From assembly GCA_010093705.1 (NCBI GenBank), contig MU006108.1, positions 186,099 to 250,098 of the forward strand: DNA of 64,000 bases, written 5' to 3'. Made by a program: the position numbers and the translations under genes. The DNA comes from Patellaria atrata CBS 101060. Taxonomy: Eukaryota > Ascomycota > Dothideomycetes > Patellariales > Patellariaceae. The notes under the pieces were generated by a model. It ran no database searches, was not told the origin of the DNA, and saw nothing but the letters and a program-made list of their open reading frames with translations. This document shows, piece after piece, positions 1 through 11,602 of this stretch. Every line of letters starts with the position of its first letter. The stretch's first letter is position 1.

Positions 1-1176
1 CGGCAGGGAACGATATATGTACGGCATGTGTACAGCGTCCTAAGCGCGCGTATCGAGCCTCTCTGCTTAGGTTGTGAGTGCTGTTGTCGGTTAGGGATTG
101 TACTGTGGATACTGTACTATACTCTACTCTACTATAATAGCTATGCTGTACACCTTATCAAAGTACATGGACATGTAGGATATGTAGTACTGTAGTTTCA
201 CGTCCCGTACGCAGAAGTTGGAATAGCGCTGGATACAGGGGTAGTACAGGAACCAGAGATAGCTGCAGTACAGTCCAGTACAGTACCGTCAAATCCACAG
301 CACGAGGGACTATCTAGTACTCTCCCATCCGACCTCGATACAGGAACAGGTAGACGGGAGACCCGTATCTCTATCCCGCGTAACTCGTTCCTCCGATGGA
401 GTGAAGAGCCTGCCTACCAGATCCTCAGATCCGATGTACGAAGTCCCACTGGAAGCAGAGTGGGAAAATGATGAGGACGAAGCTTCGAAGTTCCGATGAA
501 CGCCAAATCTATTTACGTCGTACAGAAGTGGTAAATTCTTCATTTGGACAAAAATCGTACGTGGATATCAGATCACTGTCGGGAAAAACTAGCAAACGCT
601 ATTATATTCATACTTCTACCCGATTCCCAAAGTGATGGTCATCTTTTATTTCCCTCTCAGCCCTGAGGTCTCATCTCATGTTTCTTTCCCAGTGATATCA
701 TTTAATTCCCATCCCTTCATTCTAGACATTACCGAGAGCGCCAAACGGAACTCCCTGAAAGCACCTCGCATGATCCGAACACCCCAAACACCCGCCTGAA
801 GTAACCACGAAAGACCATAACGGCTCGATGAACGCCTTACAAAAATGCAACCAATTTCCTCTGCAAAACAGCTGCCCACCGCCCTATAGCAATTGAAACG
901 CCATATAAATGCTTCTGGTGCGATAAGACCAATTCATCGCCCAGACGTACCCGTAGAGTGACCATATACCCTTTATCCCGAATTAAGTAATCTCAGTGGT
1001 AACCTCTCGCATTACATTATCCGCGGCTCTTCTCCGGCTTGAGGTTTTTTCTATCTCCTCTTACACTCCTTCCCTAATCCGAAGGGTCACCAACAGCTTG
1101 TTCACTCATGCTTCTCCCGCTTCTTCCCCAGTCCGAAGGCTCACCACCCGCTTGTTCGCTCACTCCACTCGCCTCT
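1..1176. other. Intergenic, no gene seen
   Basis: No open frame here resembles a protein. The first 300 bases are rich in GTAC/TACTGTAC words, for example 110-117 and 277-286, and in a TACT/CTACT run at about 115-135. The right end is the 3' flank of the histidine kinase gene on the minus strand. Confidence 0.6.
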
Positions 1177-4100
1177 TTACTGTTTCCCAATTCCGCTCCT
1201 ACTCTCCGCGGCTAAAGTTTTAATATTCTCCGCCGTAAGGTCATGACTAGGCCCTCCGTCCTCTTCTGCTTCTCCAGCCCCCTTCTCTTCACCTCCTAGC
1301 CAGAGTAATTTATCATCTCTAGACCGTTCTGCCTGTTCTTTGGCGAGCACATGGCGCTCGAAGCGCTCGCTACCCGTTTCGTCTGCCCTGGCAAGGGCGC
1401 GTTCGTTGCTATAGCGTATGCGGTCAAGTTTTGTAGTACCCGATGCTAAGTCCATGGACATCGATCTCGGGGGTTGAGGAATGGTCGGAATGGGAAATGC
1501 GTCCAGTGCCCGTTGCGTATCTCCACGCAAAAGTAAGGACTCCGATGCTGCTGGAGCGGTTGGGAGACGTTTCGGTTTCGGTGGCTGTTTGAGCGGTTTC
1601 TGCTCCTTAGGTGTCCTCCCATCCACAGCCCATTTGACCAGCATCTTCTCAAGCATCTTTCCAGTGACAGGTTTCGCAAGATAATCGTCCATACCAGCTC
1701 TCTGGCACTTCTCCTTGTCACCTTGGATGGCGGAGGCGGTCATAGCAACGATGGGAATGCGTGCGATATGCGGGTTGTCTCGGTATGGTTTCTCGGTGCG
1801 AATAATATGGGTAGCGCGGTAGCCATCCAGTATAGGCATCTGAACATCCATGAGGATGATGTTGGGGTATAGGTGCTCGGCGGAAGGGGGTTCGAGGAGG
1901 TAGTCCAGGGCTTCTTGCCCATTCCAGACGGCAGTTGCTGAGAACCCAAGGCGTTTCACCGTCTTGAGGGCGATTTGTTGGTTTATATGACTGTGGACAA
2001 GGTTAGCGAGCTGAAACCGGTATGTGACGAAAGTGAACCTTACTTATCCTCAACAATGAGTATATGGATGTTTTGTCTCTCTGATGATTCTTGTAAGTTC
2101 ATTGTCTCTTCGTGGAGGGCTCGCATAATAGGCGGGGTAGTCTCTCTTGATAATTTGGATTGCATACTGTTGTTGATCTTTTTGATCGAATTCTTAGGGC
2201 TAAGCTGGCTTCCACCACCTTCCGAGCTACCCACAGAGACGGACATATCCGACCGAAGACGGTCTGGAATCGACCCTAACTCAATGAGTGGAGAACCATC
2301 GGCTGAGTCCTGTGCTTTACTGAACGGTATCCAAAACCACGCGGACGTGCCAACGCCAAGTTTAGAGTCGAGTTCTATCTCTCCGTGCATGAGTTCGACA
2401 AGCTTCGACACGGTTAGCGTTTACGGTAGTATGTGCCAAAGTACGAAAACATACATTCTTGCTGATGGTCAATCCAAGCCCTGTCCCACCAAATCGCCGC
2501 GCAGTGGACGAGTCCGCTTGGCTGAACGGTTGGAATAATCTTTTTCTAACTTCCTCTTCGATACCAATGCCGGTGTCCTCAACCGTGAACTTCACAGTAA
2601 CAGAATCTTCCGAATGCTCAACAACCGAAACAGCGAGCTTAACCGATCCTTCCGAGGTGAACTTGATACTATTCGTCAGCAAATTGGTTAAAATTTGTCG
2701 TAGTCGCCCTGGATCTCCCAATACTCTAAGGTCCCTCTCGATATCCTCCTGGACATCAGTCTCGAACGCCAACCCTTTTCTCGCCGCGGCAAATGACATC
2801 ATTTTGTTGATGTCACGGATGACCACAGATAGACTGAACTGGACTTCTTCAATGTCCAGATGTCCGGATTCCACTTTTGAAAGATCAAGTATGTCGTTGA
2901 TGACAGTGAGTAATCCATTGGCCGATCGCTGGATGTTTTCGGCGCAATCACGTTCCTCCTGGCCTAGTTCCATATCGAGTAGGAGCTCACTCATACCGAT
3001 GACGCCTGCAATAGGCGTTCGGATTTCGTGGGACATGTTGGCAAGAAATTGACTCTTCATACTGCTTGCTTCCTTTGCAGCGATAGCATTAGCCAACAGT
3101 CTTGCGTTCTCCCTCTCTTTTGCACGGAGGTCTTCTTCACGGTCTTTCAGTTCTGGATTGCACGTCAGCCTCCTCTCGTGGTAGTTACTGACGGGAGCTG
3201 ATCCAAACTTACCGGTGATGTCCATCGAAACGCCGATGACACCGTCCACATAAGTCGAACCTTCTACACCACCACTGCGAGACACGCCCATCAGAGGGAC
3301 CAGTCTTGTCCTATACCAACGCCCATTTCCATCGATGTGCATTTCCATTATTTCATCGCTGGAATTCTCGCCCAGAATCGCCTCTATAGCCTTCATGAGT
3401 TCCAGCATATCTTTTTCGCCGTAGTGCTGCCCAAATACCTCATAGACTGGAGAGCCTACAGAATCGGCGTTGACGTCTTCGTCTGAAGTTTGCCACATAA
3501 CACTTCCTTCGAGTAGCATCAGTTTATGCTCTCGGTTCACGGCCCACAGGGTAACTCGGGCATGTTCGACAACTTGGACGAGCTGCTCCCTTAATCTTCG
3601 GGCTTCGTCGCGCGCTTCAATTAAATCATGAATGTCGACACATGTTCCGAACCATCTGCTAATTTTACCGTTTTCGTCATGCAAAGGTTTCGCTCTACCA
3701 AGCATCCAGCGCCACTCACCGTCAAAACGACGGCATCGGTACTCGGTGCTATATTCATCCTAATTACCTGTTAGTATAGTTTCAAGGCGTTTCCGTCATT
3801 AGGAGACGAATACGACATACTCCAGTCCGCAGAGAATGGTTCCAACGTGCCGCAGTGGCGGGCATGTCATCAGGATGAAACGGTAAACGCCACCCTTCCC
3901 CAATGGATTTCTCTGGAGTAAGTCCGGTATAATCATACCATCTTTGAGAAAACCAGTCATGAAGTCCATCTGGAGTAGTTGTCCAGACCATAGGCGGAAT
4001 CAGGTTTGCCATAATTTCAAACTGTTGCTCAGTCTTTTCGACCTGCGCAGCCAGGCGTGTGGTGAGTTCAGTGACATCCTGTAGAACAACCAGTCCTCCG

Positions 4101-5598
4101 AGGAACTCGCCACTGTGCGGATCTATCACCGGTTCGCCTGTCACCTCAAAGACATACTTAGCTCCAGATTTGGGATCCCGCATTCCAATGCGTGAACCGT
4201 GAATACGTTGCTGAGTTTTACACAACTCTAATATGGGATATTCGTCAACTGTCAGTTCCCGCTCAAAGTCTTCTGACCAAACCTTAAGTTGCGATAAGAA
4301 ACTTCGCTGGTCGGTAGGAACATATTCTGAAGATTCCGGGAGTAGCTTCAAAAGGGCAGTGTTTGGAATACCAAAACTTTCGTCCTTCCACATGGCGTAG
4401 GCTGGTAATCTCATCGAGTTCAAGAGAGTGTCTTTCAATTGAGTTGCCTTCTGAAATAAGGAAGGTGCGGATGTGATGGTGGAACGAGAAGGTGGACCAT
4501 TTGGGATGAAGAGGGAGTCTTGCATGAAAGAGGGTGTAAAGTTAGCGGAAGATCTGTTACTATTGGCAGAACGACGGCCCGAGGACGAACTTGAGGAGCC
4601 AGTATTCTTATTCACCCCAGATGTTGCGCGGGCTACAGTACGAGCTGAGTTCTTCAGACGATCAGTTTGCTGCGTTGCTGTGGAACTTGTAAACGTTAAT
4701 GTGAAATATTGTTCACCATCCACTGCCCACAAAGAGATAGTCAAGTTTGCTGAAATTGTGTCTTTCACCTTACCCGATTTCCCCGATTGCTTTGGTGTGG
4801 TGTTATCATGCATGGGAGTGATAATGACATCGACAATAAAGTCATGAATAGTTGTCCGTGCTAGATTTTCACTACTCAAGGTAGATGACGACTGGAAGGA
4901 GTCTGCAGTTGGAGTTCTATCACCATGTTGAGCTTGCTCTGAATCTGGGGACCGTGGTGTCATCTTGAGCTTCGTTATTTTGGCCGCCTGATCGGTAATT
5001 GCGTCAAGGAATTTCTGGGCATCTGTAATTAGCGTGAGAGCTGGGGAAGTGAAGGAAAGCTGATTGTATTAACCTCCCACATAACCCAGATCGGAGAGCC
5101 GTCTTGAACGATGTCTATGCCGAGTTGATTGGGTGACTGATCATGAAGCAGTTCGGTTACTGTTAAAACTGCACCGTTTTCGTCAGTTGTATTAGGGTCG
5201 ATCCCAAGCAACCTTCCCATGGCTTCATTCGCCAACACTACGGTCTTCGTGGAAGATAGGACAATAAGAGGGACGGGAAGATACTGTAGTGCAGCTAGAG
5301 CTGCAGTTGCGGCCGTAGAGGTAGGTAATGGGCCAGAAAGCGTATCAAAACGGTCAGAACATGGAGAGATAGATTCTTTGCTTGTGGGCAAGTCAAAGTA
5401 GCTGGTCGTGCCAGAAGCACGCTCACTTCCCACGCTGATGGACGTTGAGTCTTTCTCCGAAGCATGTTGATGATTCCGAGCATGAGACGAAGGGTTTGGC
5501 TGAGTCATTGTGGAATCTTGAAGAGGTATGTTTTGAATGCCCTCGTCAGGCTTGAATTTCGACCCTAGAGTTGTCGCTCCACACCATATCTCCCCCAA
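1177..5598 (-). CDS. PAS-containing hybrid histidine kinase
   Basis: This is a two-component sensor kinase that autophosphorylates on His and passes phosphate to its own receiver Asp, then normally to an Hpt protein feeding a MAPK cascade. I read six exons: 5074-5598, 3821-5014, 3213-3759, 2455-3152, 2044-2402 and 1177-1990. They stay in frame for 1378 aa. Order: N-terminal PAS (about 95-160), a low-complexity linker, further PAS domains (about 385-700, one with the FHPDD signature), HisKA with phospho-acceptor His near 797 in NMSHEIRTP, an ATPase with GTGLGL, and a REC domain starting ILIVEDN with phospho-acceptor Asp near 1156 (LMDVQMP) and Lys in LAKPV. No membrane segment is visible, so it is probably a cytosolic sensor. 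The start could instead be Met at 5508, since the first 30 residues look less convincing. The fungal HHK group is not assigned. It is divergent from YOS1. Confidence 0.92.
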
Positions 5599-5916
5599 CA
5601 GCTTTACTCAAAATTTCGTGTACAGGCCAGCTTGATCGCGTACCGATGTCTGAAGCGATTGGAGGTCAGAAAATTATTAACAAAGTATTATGAGGCACGG
5701 GAGGATATCGGGTGCGCTTGGGCAGTGAACATGATGATGGTGGAGTCGGGCGGTGGACATGTGCACGGACGTTGATTGAGTAGATGTAGAAATTGTTCCC
5801 GAAGAGGGTCTAGAACGTCTGACTGGAGTCTAGATGTCGCGGATCTCTATAAGATTGATGACAGCAGAGCAGGAGAATGAGGGGGAAATGCGATGGTACG
5901 TAGAGGAAAGAAAGGA

Positions 5917-5936
5917 AGAGAGAGAGAGAGAGAGAG
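5917..5936. repeat. (AG)n microsatellite
   Basis: Ten uninterrupted AG units lie in the divergent intergenic region. Such runs are common in fungal promoters. Confidence 0.95.
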
Positions 5937-6004
5937 TATAGTCGCACAATAATGAATAAATACTACTGATGGGCTCGATTGTAGCATCGTTGACTTCAAC
6001 TAGT

Positions 6005-6018
6005 TGTGTGTGTGTGTG
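6005..6018. repeat. (TG)n microsatellite
   Basis: Seven uninterrupted TG units lie about 460 bp upstream of the YOS1 start. Confidence 0.9.
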
Positions 6019-6479
6019 ACAGCCGTTGAGTAAGGGTATTTAGGAGAGTAGAGATGGGAAAGGCATAAGAAACATACGATAGAAACTAAGGTAGACGTAG
6101 AATGAGCACCTAGGTGAAAAAAGTAGGAGAAGGAGTTCTTTTGTGAACAAGGTAGTAGAATGGGAACTTTTGAGCTTATTTTGTTCCGCCTTATGACGTT
6201 GCTACGATTGCAAACTATCCTTTTACGGTCCTGAAGATCGAGATTGGACATCTATGGCATTTTCCCCTTACGAGGAAGTGGAGGACCTTATTATTATTTC
6301 CGTCTCATCTACATCACGTGATCGACCGTACCTGGACAACTTGTTCACCACATATCATACACCAACCACACCGCGTAGCAGCCTAACGGGATATACAAAG
6401 TCACCTTCGCAATAATTTAACTGCATCTACATTCATTGCGCACACCCAGCCTCCTCCTTTGCACCGATCCAGTCTCACA

Positions 6480-6977
6480 ATGTTATTCATCCCAAATTTC
6501 GGAGGTCTCTTCCAAGGTTCGTCTCTCGACTCCAGCCCTAATCACATCGATCCCCGCTGACTGAAGACCCTCACAGTTGCCATCCTCCTCGTCAATGCCA
6601 TCGCTGTCCTCTCCGAAGATCGTTTCCTCGCACGCAGTACGCAGCTCCTAAACCCGTCCAAAATCCAACCTTCATAACCAGATCTACCAAAGCAAGGCGC
6701 AAATACTAACGGCACATAGTTGGTTGGAGTAACGTCCCGACAGATCCTGGATTCGGCGGCATTCAAGAGACGACGAGTGTAAAAGCGAGGACTATAAATC
6801 TGATCACGAGCGTGCGGACCTTGATGAGAAGTGCGTATCAACCCTTTTGAGCCCTTACCGTTCGGAGAATTGGATATCATCAAAAAATAAATAGCTTGTC
6901 CTAATGTCTCTTCATTTGCAGTACCTCTTATCTTCATCAATACTGTGGTTATCATTTACGAACTGGTCCTTGGTTGA
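6480..6977 (+). CDS. YOS1: Yos1-like small ER-Golgi transport protein
   Basis: Four short exons (6480-6516, 6577-6636, 6720-6830, 6922-6977) join in frame to an 87-residue protein. It shows the Yos1/IER3IP1 pattern: a hydrophobic N-terminal segment reading AILLVNAIAVLSEDRFLAR, a polar middle, and a C-terminal hydrophobic segment ending IPLIFINTVVIIYELVLG. Yos1 homologues are about 80-90 aa, bind Yip1/Yif1 and are needed for COPII-dependent ER-to-Golgi transport. All introns are GT-AG, 60, 83 and 91 bp, and the second contains a perfect TACTAAC branch site near its end. The largest exon is 111 bp, so a plain ORF search misses the gene. Identification rests on the terminal motifs and length, and I am confident in it. 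Confidence 0.93.
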
Positions 6978-7648
6978 TGCATCGTTACCTGGTTAAAACA
7001 GAGTGAGCATCAGTGCGAAAGGACGTTAGAAACTATCAGAAGAAGAGCGAGATGCACGAGGAGTATGAGAGCTAATTCTTCTCACGGTGTATTAAAGTAT
7101 ACCCAACAAGGGAAAGAGAACAGGCAAGAATTGGTTAAAAGTACGTTTACTTCAAAAGCAGCATCACGGTATATGTCATTGTTGGCATTACAACGTAGGG
7201 AGTAGCCCTCTCTGTTTATTGATGGGTGATGCGCACCATCGGCGGTCTTGAAGATCTATGTACGCCAGAATCGAACGAATAGGAACGTTAGAAAGCGGCA
7301 GCCCGCTCCCTATGATAGAACGGGTTCTTGTGTATACCACGCTTCTTGCCCACTGTTTCTGCTACTACAGGAACGGTTGCATAGTTACTATATACAATGC
7401 AGAAGCCTTCTAAATCCAAGTACCACCGTATGCAGCGTCTTAGAACCCTGCGCTGCCCGGACAAGATGAATGGGTAGTCACAACCTGAGATATTACGCCT
7501 TGCGCCAGTCCAATGCTCATTATGTTGGAAGAATGGTGGTGAACGACACCTTACCGGGCAGTTCTGGGGATCACTGGGTATATATGCGTAACACCGTGTG
7601 CAGTCTAAAGCAAAACATCTGGTTCGTTGCTTGAGGGTACTCGTTCGT
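6978..7648. other. Intergenic between convergent genes
   Basis: Contains the 3' flanks of YOS1 (+) and the CreB-type hydrolase (-). No coding, RNA or repeat signal is recognised. Confidence 0.6.
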
Positions 7649-10103
7649 TTATGACAGTATCGTGGATTTTTTCCGTCCTAGGCTAAACCGATTCCAGTTC
7701 GGTTTCTCTGCTTTATCGGATGCCTGCATCGGTGTAGAACTCGATGCGCTCGTATCTCCTGAATTTATCAAGTTTTGCACACTCGAGTTCTTAGCGTCAT
7801 CCGCCGATTTATCCTTGTGTCCCCAGAATTTCGGCTTATGTCGAATGCTCATACTCGTATGCCTGAATCTATTGAGACTACCCGTGAGCGCATTCGTCCC
7901 GTTCTCCTTTACGGGACCTTCCTCCTCGGAATTCGGCACATTGCGTTTATCTTCCTCTGCTTTTGTTGCTTTACTCGCGGCTATTGCGGCCTTCATTTCA
8001 TCTTGATGTTTCCTGTAGTTTTCACGCCGTAGCGTCTCCATTTCTTTTCGCTTTTGCTTAGCCTGCTTCTCCAGCTCTTTTTCCTGTGCTTTCTTCTCCC
8101 TTTCTTCCTTTGCCTTCTCTTTCTTCGACGTTATATCACCCTTTTTTGGTGACCCTATAGGAGCCACGGGTGACGTAACAGTGTGTTCTACATTTACTCC
8201 AGGAGCCAGAGACGCTTGTAGTGGTACTGTTGCTGCATGATCGAGATTAACGAATTGGTCGATCTCTTCAACCGTTGGTGTAGTCGGACTGTAAATAGGA
8301 GGGACTCCGTTAGGAACGGTTCCATTCTGCCTTGCGCCAAGTCCAGTAGCTTCTTTGTATCCTTCCGAAGCCTGATGGGCCGCAGCCAAGCCCTCTGCTT
8401 CTTGTTCCTTTTGCATTGCCTCCAGTGTTGTCTCCTGATAAAACAGTACATAGGCGCAAGCAAGAACATTTTCACCACCAAAGAAATTCCGCACGTAACT
8501 CTTATCAACTGGCTCGACCATCTCATCATCGAACAACAACCAGCCACGATCCTGTGTCTTAATAATAGACACATAATGACCATGATAGGGACCGCCTCCG
8601 ATATGTACAACCACGGCATATAACTCGTAGAGCCGATCGGGATCCTCAGCGTCATCCGTTGTATTAAATAATCTGAGGTAATAGGGGTATACTACACGGT
8701 GGAAAAGCTTCTGTAGTCGTTGAAGATCCTCAGTGTACTTGAATCGTTTGAGATGCAATGCTAGGATCCGAGGTAATCGTTTGATCTTCATCCTCTTTTC
8801 CGCCTCTTGAAGACCACCACAATTGTCACAATGGAACTTGTTCCGCTCACAGAGCATTTCCTCCTCAGAAAATTTCCGCAAGCAAGATGTGACAGAAGAA
8901 TGCTGTTCTAAGTCTACAGAGAGATCTAAAAATGCTTCGTCGCGCTGCGACGTGTTTTCACATGTTAAGCATCTTGTCTCAGATGTCAGCGTACCTTCAA
9001 AAAGGCCGTGGACCCATCCAGCGCTTAATGAAGGCGCTTTATTGGCGGTAGCGGGAACGATAGAAGTAAGCACAGATGAAACAGCGTCAGCAAAGCCAGA
9101 TGATGATGTGGCGGAGCTCGCATCTGTGGATTCGATCTTCTTAGAAAATTGTTCTACGTTCTCTACGACCTCGTTCAGAAGGAGGTTAAGAAACTCATGC
9201 GCATCTTGATGCATTGCGGTCCGAAACATCTCATTTTCCCTCCGTAGAATTTCCAAGAATTTGTGCGGGCTGACGACACCCATCCGCGACCGGTGTGCAA
9301 TGATAGCTTCGAAAATATCTTTCAAAGAAGTGAACAAGGATTCACTCATGCCATAACTCTTCGCATTTTCGTAATCCATATTAAGAATAGGTCCTGTAGC
9401 CATAGCTACCTTTTTCTTATACTCAGGTGAGTCCTTGTTATCTTCTGGTTTCATCACTTGGCCTGGTAGAGCCGCCGGCGTGGTACTTGATTTACGAGCG
9501 GATGCCTGCGCAGGACTGGGCAGCACCTGCTTGGACCCGGTTGGTGACAGAGTGCCATTTGATGTTACTCCACCAATATCGGTATTTATCCGTGGAAGAC
9601 CAGATGGCGACCTATTGAGAGTGTCTTGGGGCGACCGGGAGGGAAAGTTGATGACCTGTTCCCGAAATGGTACGGAGTAGTAAAGGCATTGGATGATCGA
9701 GTTGCAATAACTGGAAAATGTCAATAATGACTGCTGTGAGACAAGAGCATCTAGGCTCAAAAATGAGAGATATACCATGTACTACCAAACTATATAGCAT
9801 AATAAATTAGCAACTCAGCTATATGACCTCCCTCCCTACAGAACTCACATTTTCAAAGCCAAAGAACTTATCACTTCCGTCTTCTCGTATAGGTCCAGCG
9901 TCGACTAGGAGCTTTTCTAAAGGTGTCGGTTGTGGTGCGTTAGGATCTTTCTTCACAGGCGCAGTTGTCGAGGGGCTCGCGGGACCCTAAACGATGTTTG
10001 TTAGTTCTTTCTTCTCTCAAGCCGTAAAAGATGTGGATGTTGAGCTTCCTGGAAAGCGGGGACTCACAGTATTTCCTTTTAGTCTTCCAAAAAAAGAAGT
10101 CAT
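7649..10103 (-). CDS. creB: CreB-type ubiquitin carboxyl-terminal hydrolase (USP)
   Basis: A USP cysteine protease that removes ubiquitin from substrates. In Aspergillus the homologue CreB works with the WD40 protein CreC in carbon catabolite repression. Exons are 10068-10103, 9849-9986, 9776-9789 (a 14-nt micro-exon) and 7649-9710, giving 749 aa. The start [11 protein letters not shown] and the following [20 protein letters not shown] segment match CreB orthologues. The Cys box reads NFGSTCYCNS, with catalytic Cys63 and the Asn five residues before it, the usual oxyanion-hole position. The His box is [11 protein letters not shown]. Two CxxC pairs (RCLTCEN, HCDNCGG) form the USP zinc knuckle. 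A Lys/Glu-rich coiled coil (about 560-620) precedes a Ser-rich tail, as in CreB. The micro-exon ends within the catalytic Cys codon (TG|T). Confidence 0.93.
9776..9789 (-). other. creB: 14-nt micro-exon of the CreB-like gene
   Basis: Between donor AAT|GTGAGT (intron 9790-9848) and the exon starting at 9710, only the 14-nt segment flanked by TATAG and GTATAT restores the USP Cys box. It encodes Phe-Gly-Ser-Thr and the first two bases of the catalytic Cys codon. Skipping it shifts the frame. Support is from reading-frame and motif logic, without transcript data. Confidence 0.85.
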
Positions 10104-10511
10104 GATGCTTCCCTCGTACGAGGTAAAATAATTTCGATTTTGAATGTAGAAAGCAACGCAGGACTTTTGATTATGAACGCCTACGTGACCAAGGGGATTG
10201 AGCCAGTTGATGGTGGCGTAATACGAGTGCTCGGACAGTTTGTTATGTACTTGGTCGCCGCACCCAAAAAGGAAAGTGAAATAGAGGTGCTTCAAGAGTA
10301 AGGAGGAACTATGGAGTGGCGACGCAGTTGAGGTAGGAGAGCGATGGGAGGGAAAATAGTGAAAGCAAGCTAATAATGCGACCAAGTCTTAGAAAGAACC
10401 AGTAGTGAATAAGAATAATAAGGGTCCCTGTGGTGGTGAAAGACTTTTGGTGGAGGGGTGAGGTAGTATTCGAGGCGGCGCGGCTGATAGATGGGCTCTA
10501 TATTACACCAG

Positions 10512-10539
10512 CCGCAGACAGAGTGTCTTTTGTCTGCGG
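10512..10539. repeat. Inverted repeat, 9-bp perfect stem
   Basis: CCGCAGACA at 10512-10520 and TGTCTGCGG at 10531-10539 are perfect inverses around a 10-base spacer, about 410 bp upstream of the CreB-like start. It could be a protein-binding palindrome or chance; no function is assigned. Confidence 0.7.
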
Positions 10540-11396
10540 TTAAGAGATGGGGCGGTTAGGCTCTGGAAGAATTCTTTCTACTCCATCATCGCATTTATCC
10601 GCAGGAAAATTGACGTGAATAGAAGCATGGGAGTATCATGATCTTTTGAGGAAAATCACAAGCGGTTGGGATAGGGGGAGAGAAGATGAGGTGAATGGCG
10701 TTGGGGATGGACTTCGGATTCAATTGACCGTCTGCCGGCTGTCAAAGTTGGCTTGGACGGGAGTAAGGTAGTGTTTCTGCTAACACTAACAGTTGCTATA
10801 ACTTGCTAACAACTATAACCCATGGCAGATGACGGGACAAGGCTTTTAGAGGACAAACCCCCTCCCTAAACTTTGCAACATCTCCCGAGCGATTCCAGGC
10901 TGATGCAAGGCTCTGTGAAGGGTGTAAGGTATCCCCATGGTGTATGCCCACGCGCCAGGTTCACACCAAAAAACTGTGACTGTTTAGGAGCGATTGGGGG
11001 ACCCCTTGGACCCAAGCGGCGCTTCTGATCGCGAGCCTTGCGTAATCAGGGCCTTGTTCCACTCAGAATTGACCCGATAATCCCGAAACCCCTCATACTG
11101 TATTCCCTAGGCACACTATTATTGGGACAGTAGTAGGCCATCCTCTTACAGCTTGACGTTTGTTACTTTGACAAGCATCATCGTTCGCACGTGGCATGCG
11201 CCCTCTTACCACGGACTTGGAGACACTAGAACACTTCCACCACTTCCAAGAAGCCTTCTTTGCTACGACATTAGGTATATTCGTGTTCTAATATCAGATA
11301 GGAGGACACAAGCTAGGCGTCCGCATACGTATGCGCTGTTCCCCACCTCGAAGAACTAGAGATTAGCGGATGAAGATGGGTCCTTTATTGTGAACT

Positions 11397-11451
11397 TAGA
11401 CGGGTAGAACTACAAGGTAGAAAGTCAATGTTAATAGACTTTCCGTCTAAT
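11397..11451. repeat. Nested inverted repeats
   Basis: TTAGACG near 11397 pairs with CGTCTAA ending near 11451. Just inside, GAAAGTC pairs with GACTTTC around a 10-base loop. The right-hand stems abut; the left-hand ones are separated by about 17 bases. It lies about 150 bp past the LSD1-like stop codon, so it may fall in that gene's 3' UTR or terminator region. Confidence 0.6.
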
Positions 11452-11602
11452 AGGTATCCTTATAGGTCAGTGTTCGAAGATACTCCGTATCACGTCTCTT
11501 TAGAGTTGATACACGATGTCTACGTAGTAATACAGATTAGACCTCGCACCACTGCTATGAGTTTCGTCGTTCGTCCCCTGTGCGTTTTGGCACAGATTTC
11601 CG

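Larger units (their letters stand above)
5599..6479. other. Intergenic between divergent genes
   Basis: This is the shared upstream region of the histidine kinase (-) and YOS1 (+). It holds an (AG)10 run at 5917-5936 and a (TG)7 run at 6005-6018. No gene is seen. Confidence 0.6.
10104..11602. other. Intergenic, 1.5 kb
   Basis: This region is upstream of the CreB-like gene and downstream of the LSD1-like gene. I see no gene. Two inverted repeats stand out: a 9-bp stem at 10512-10539 and nested stems at about 11397-11451, listed separately. Confidence 0.6.

Noticed and set aside
9846-10103. Loss of Asn in the CreB-like Cys box (GSTC instead of GNTC) as a sign of inactivity
   Set aside because: The residue before Thr varies in USPs (Ala in human USP7), and the oxyanion-hole Asn five residues before the catalytic Cys is retained.
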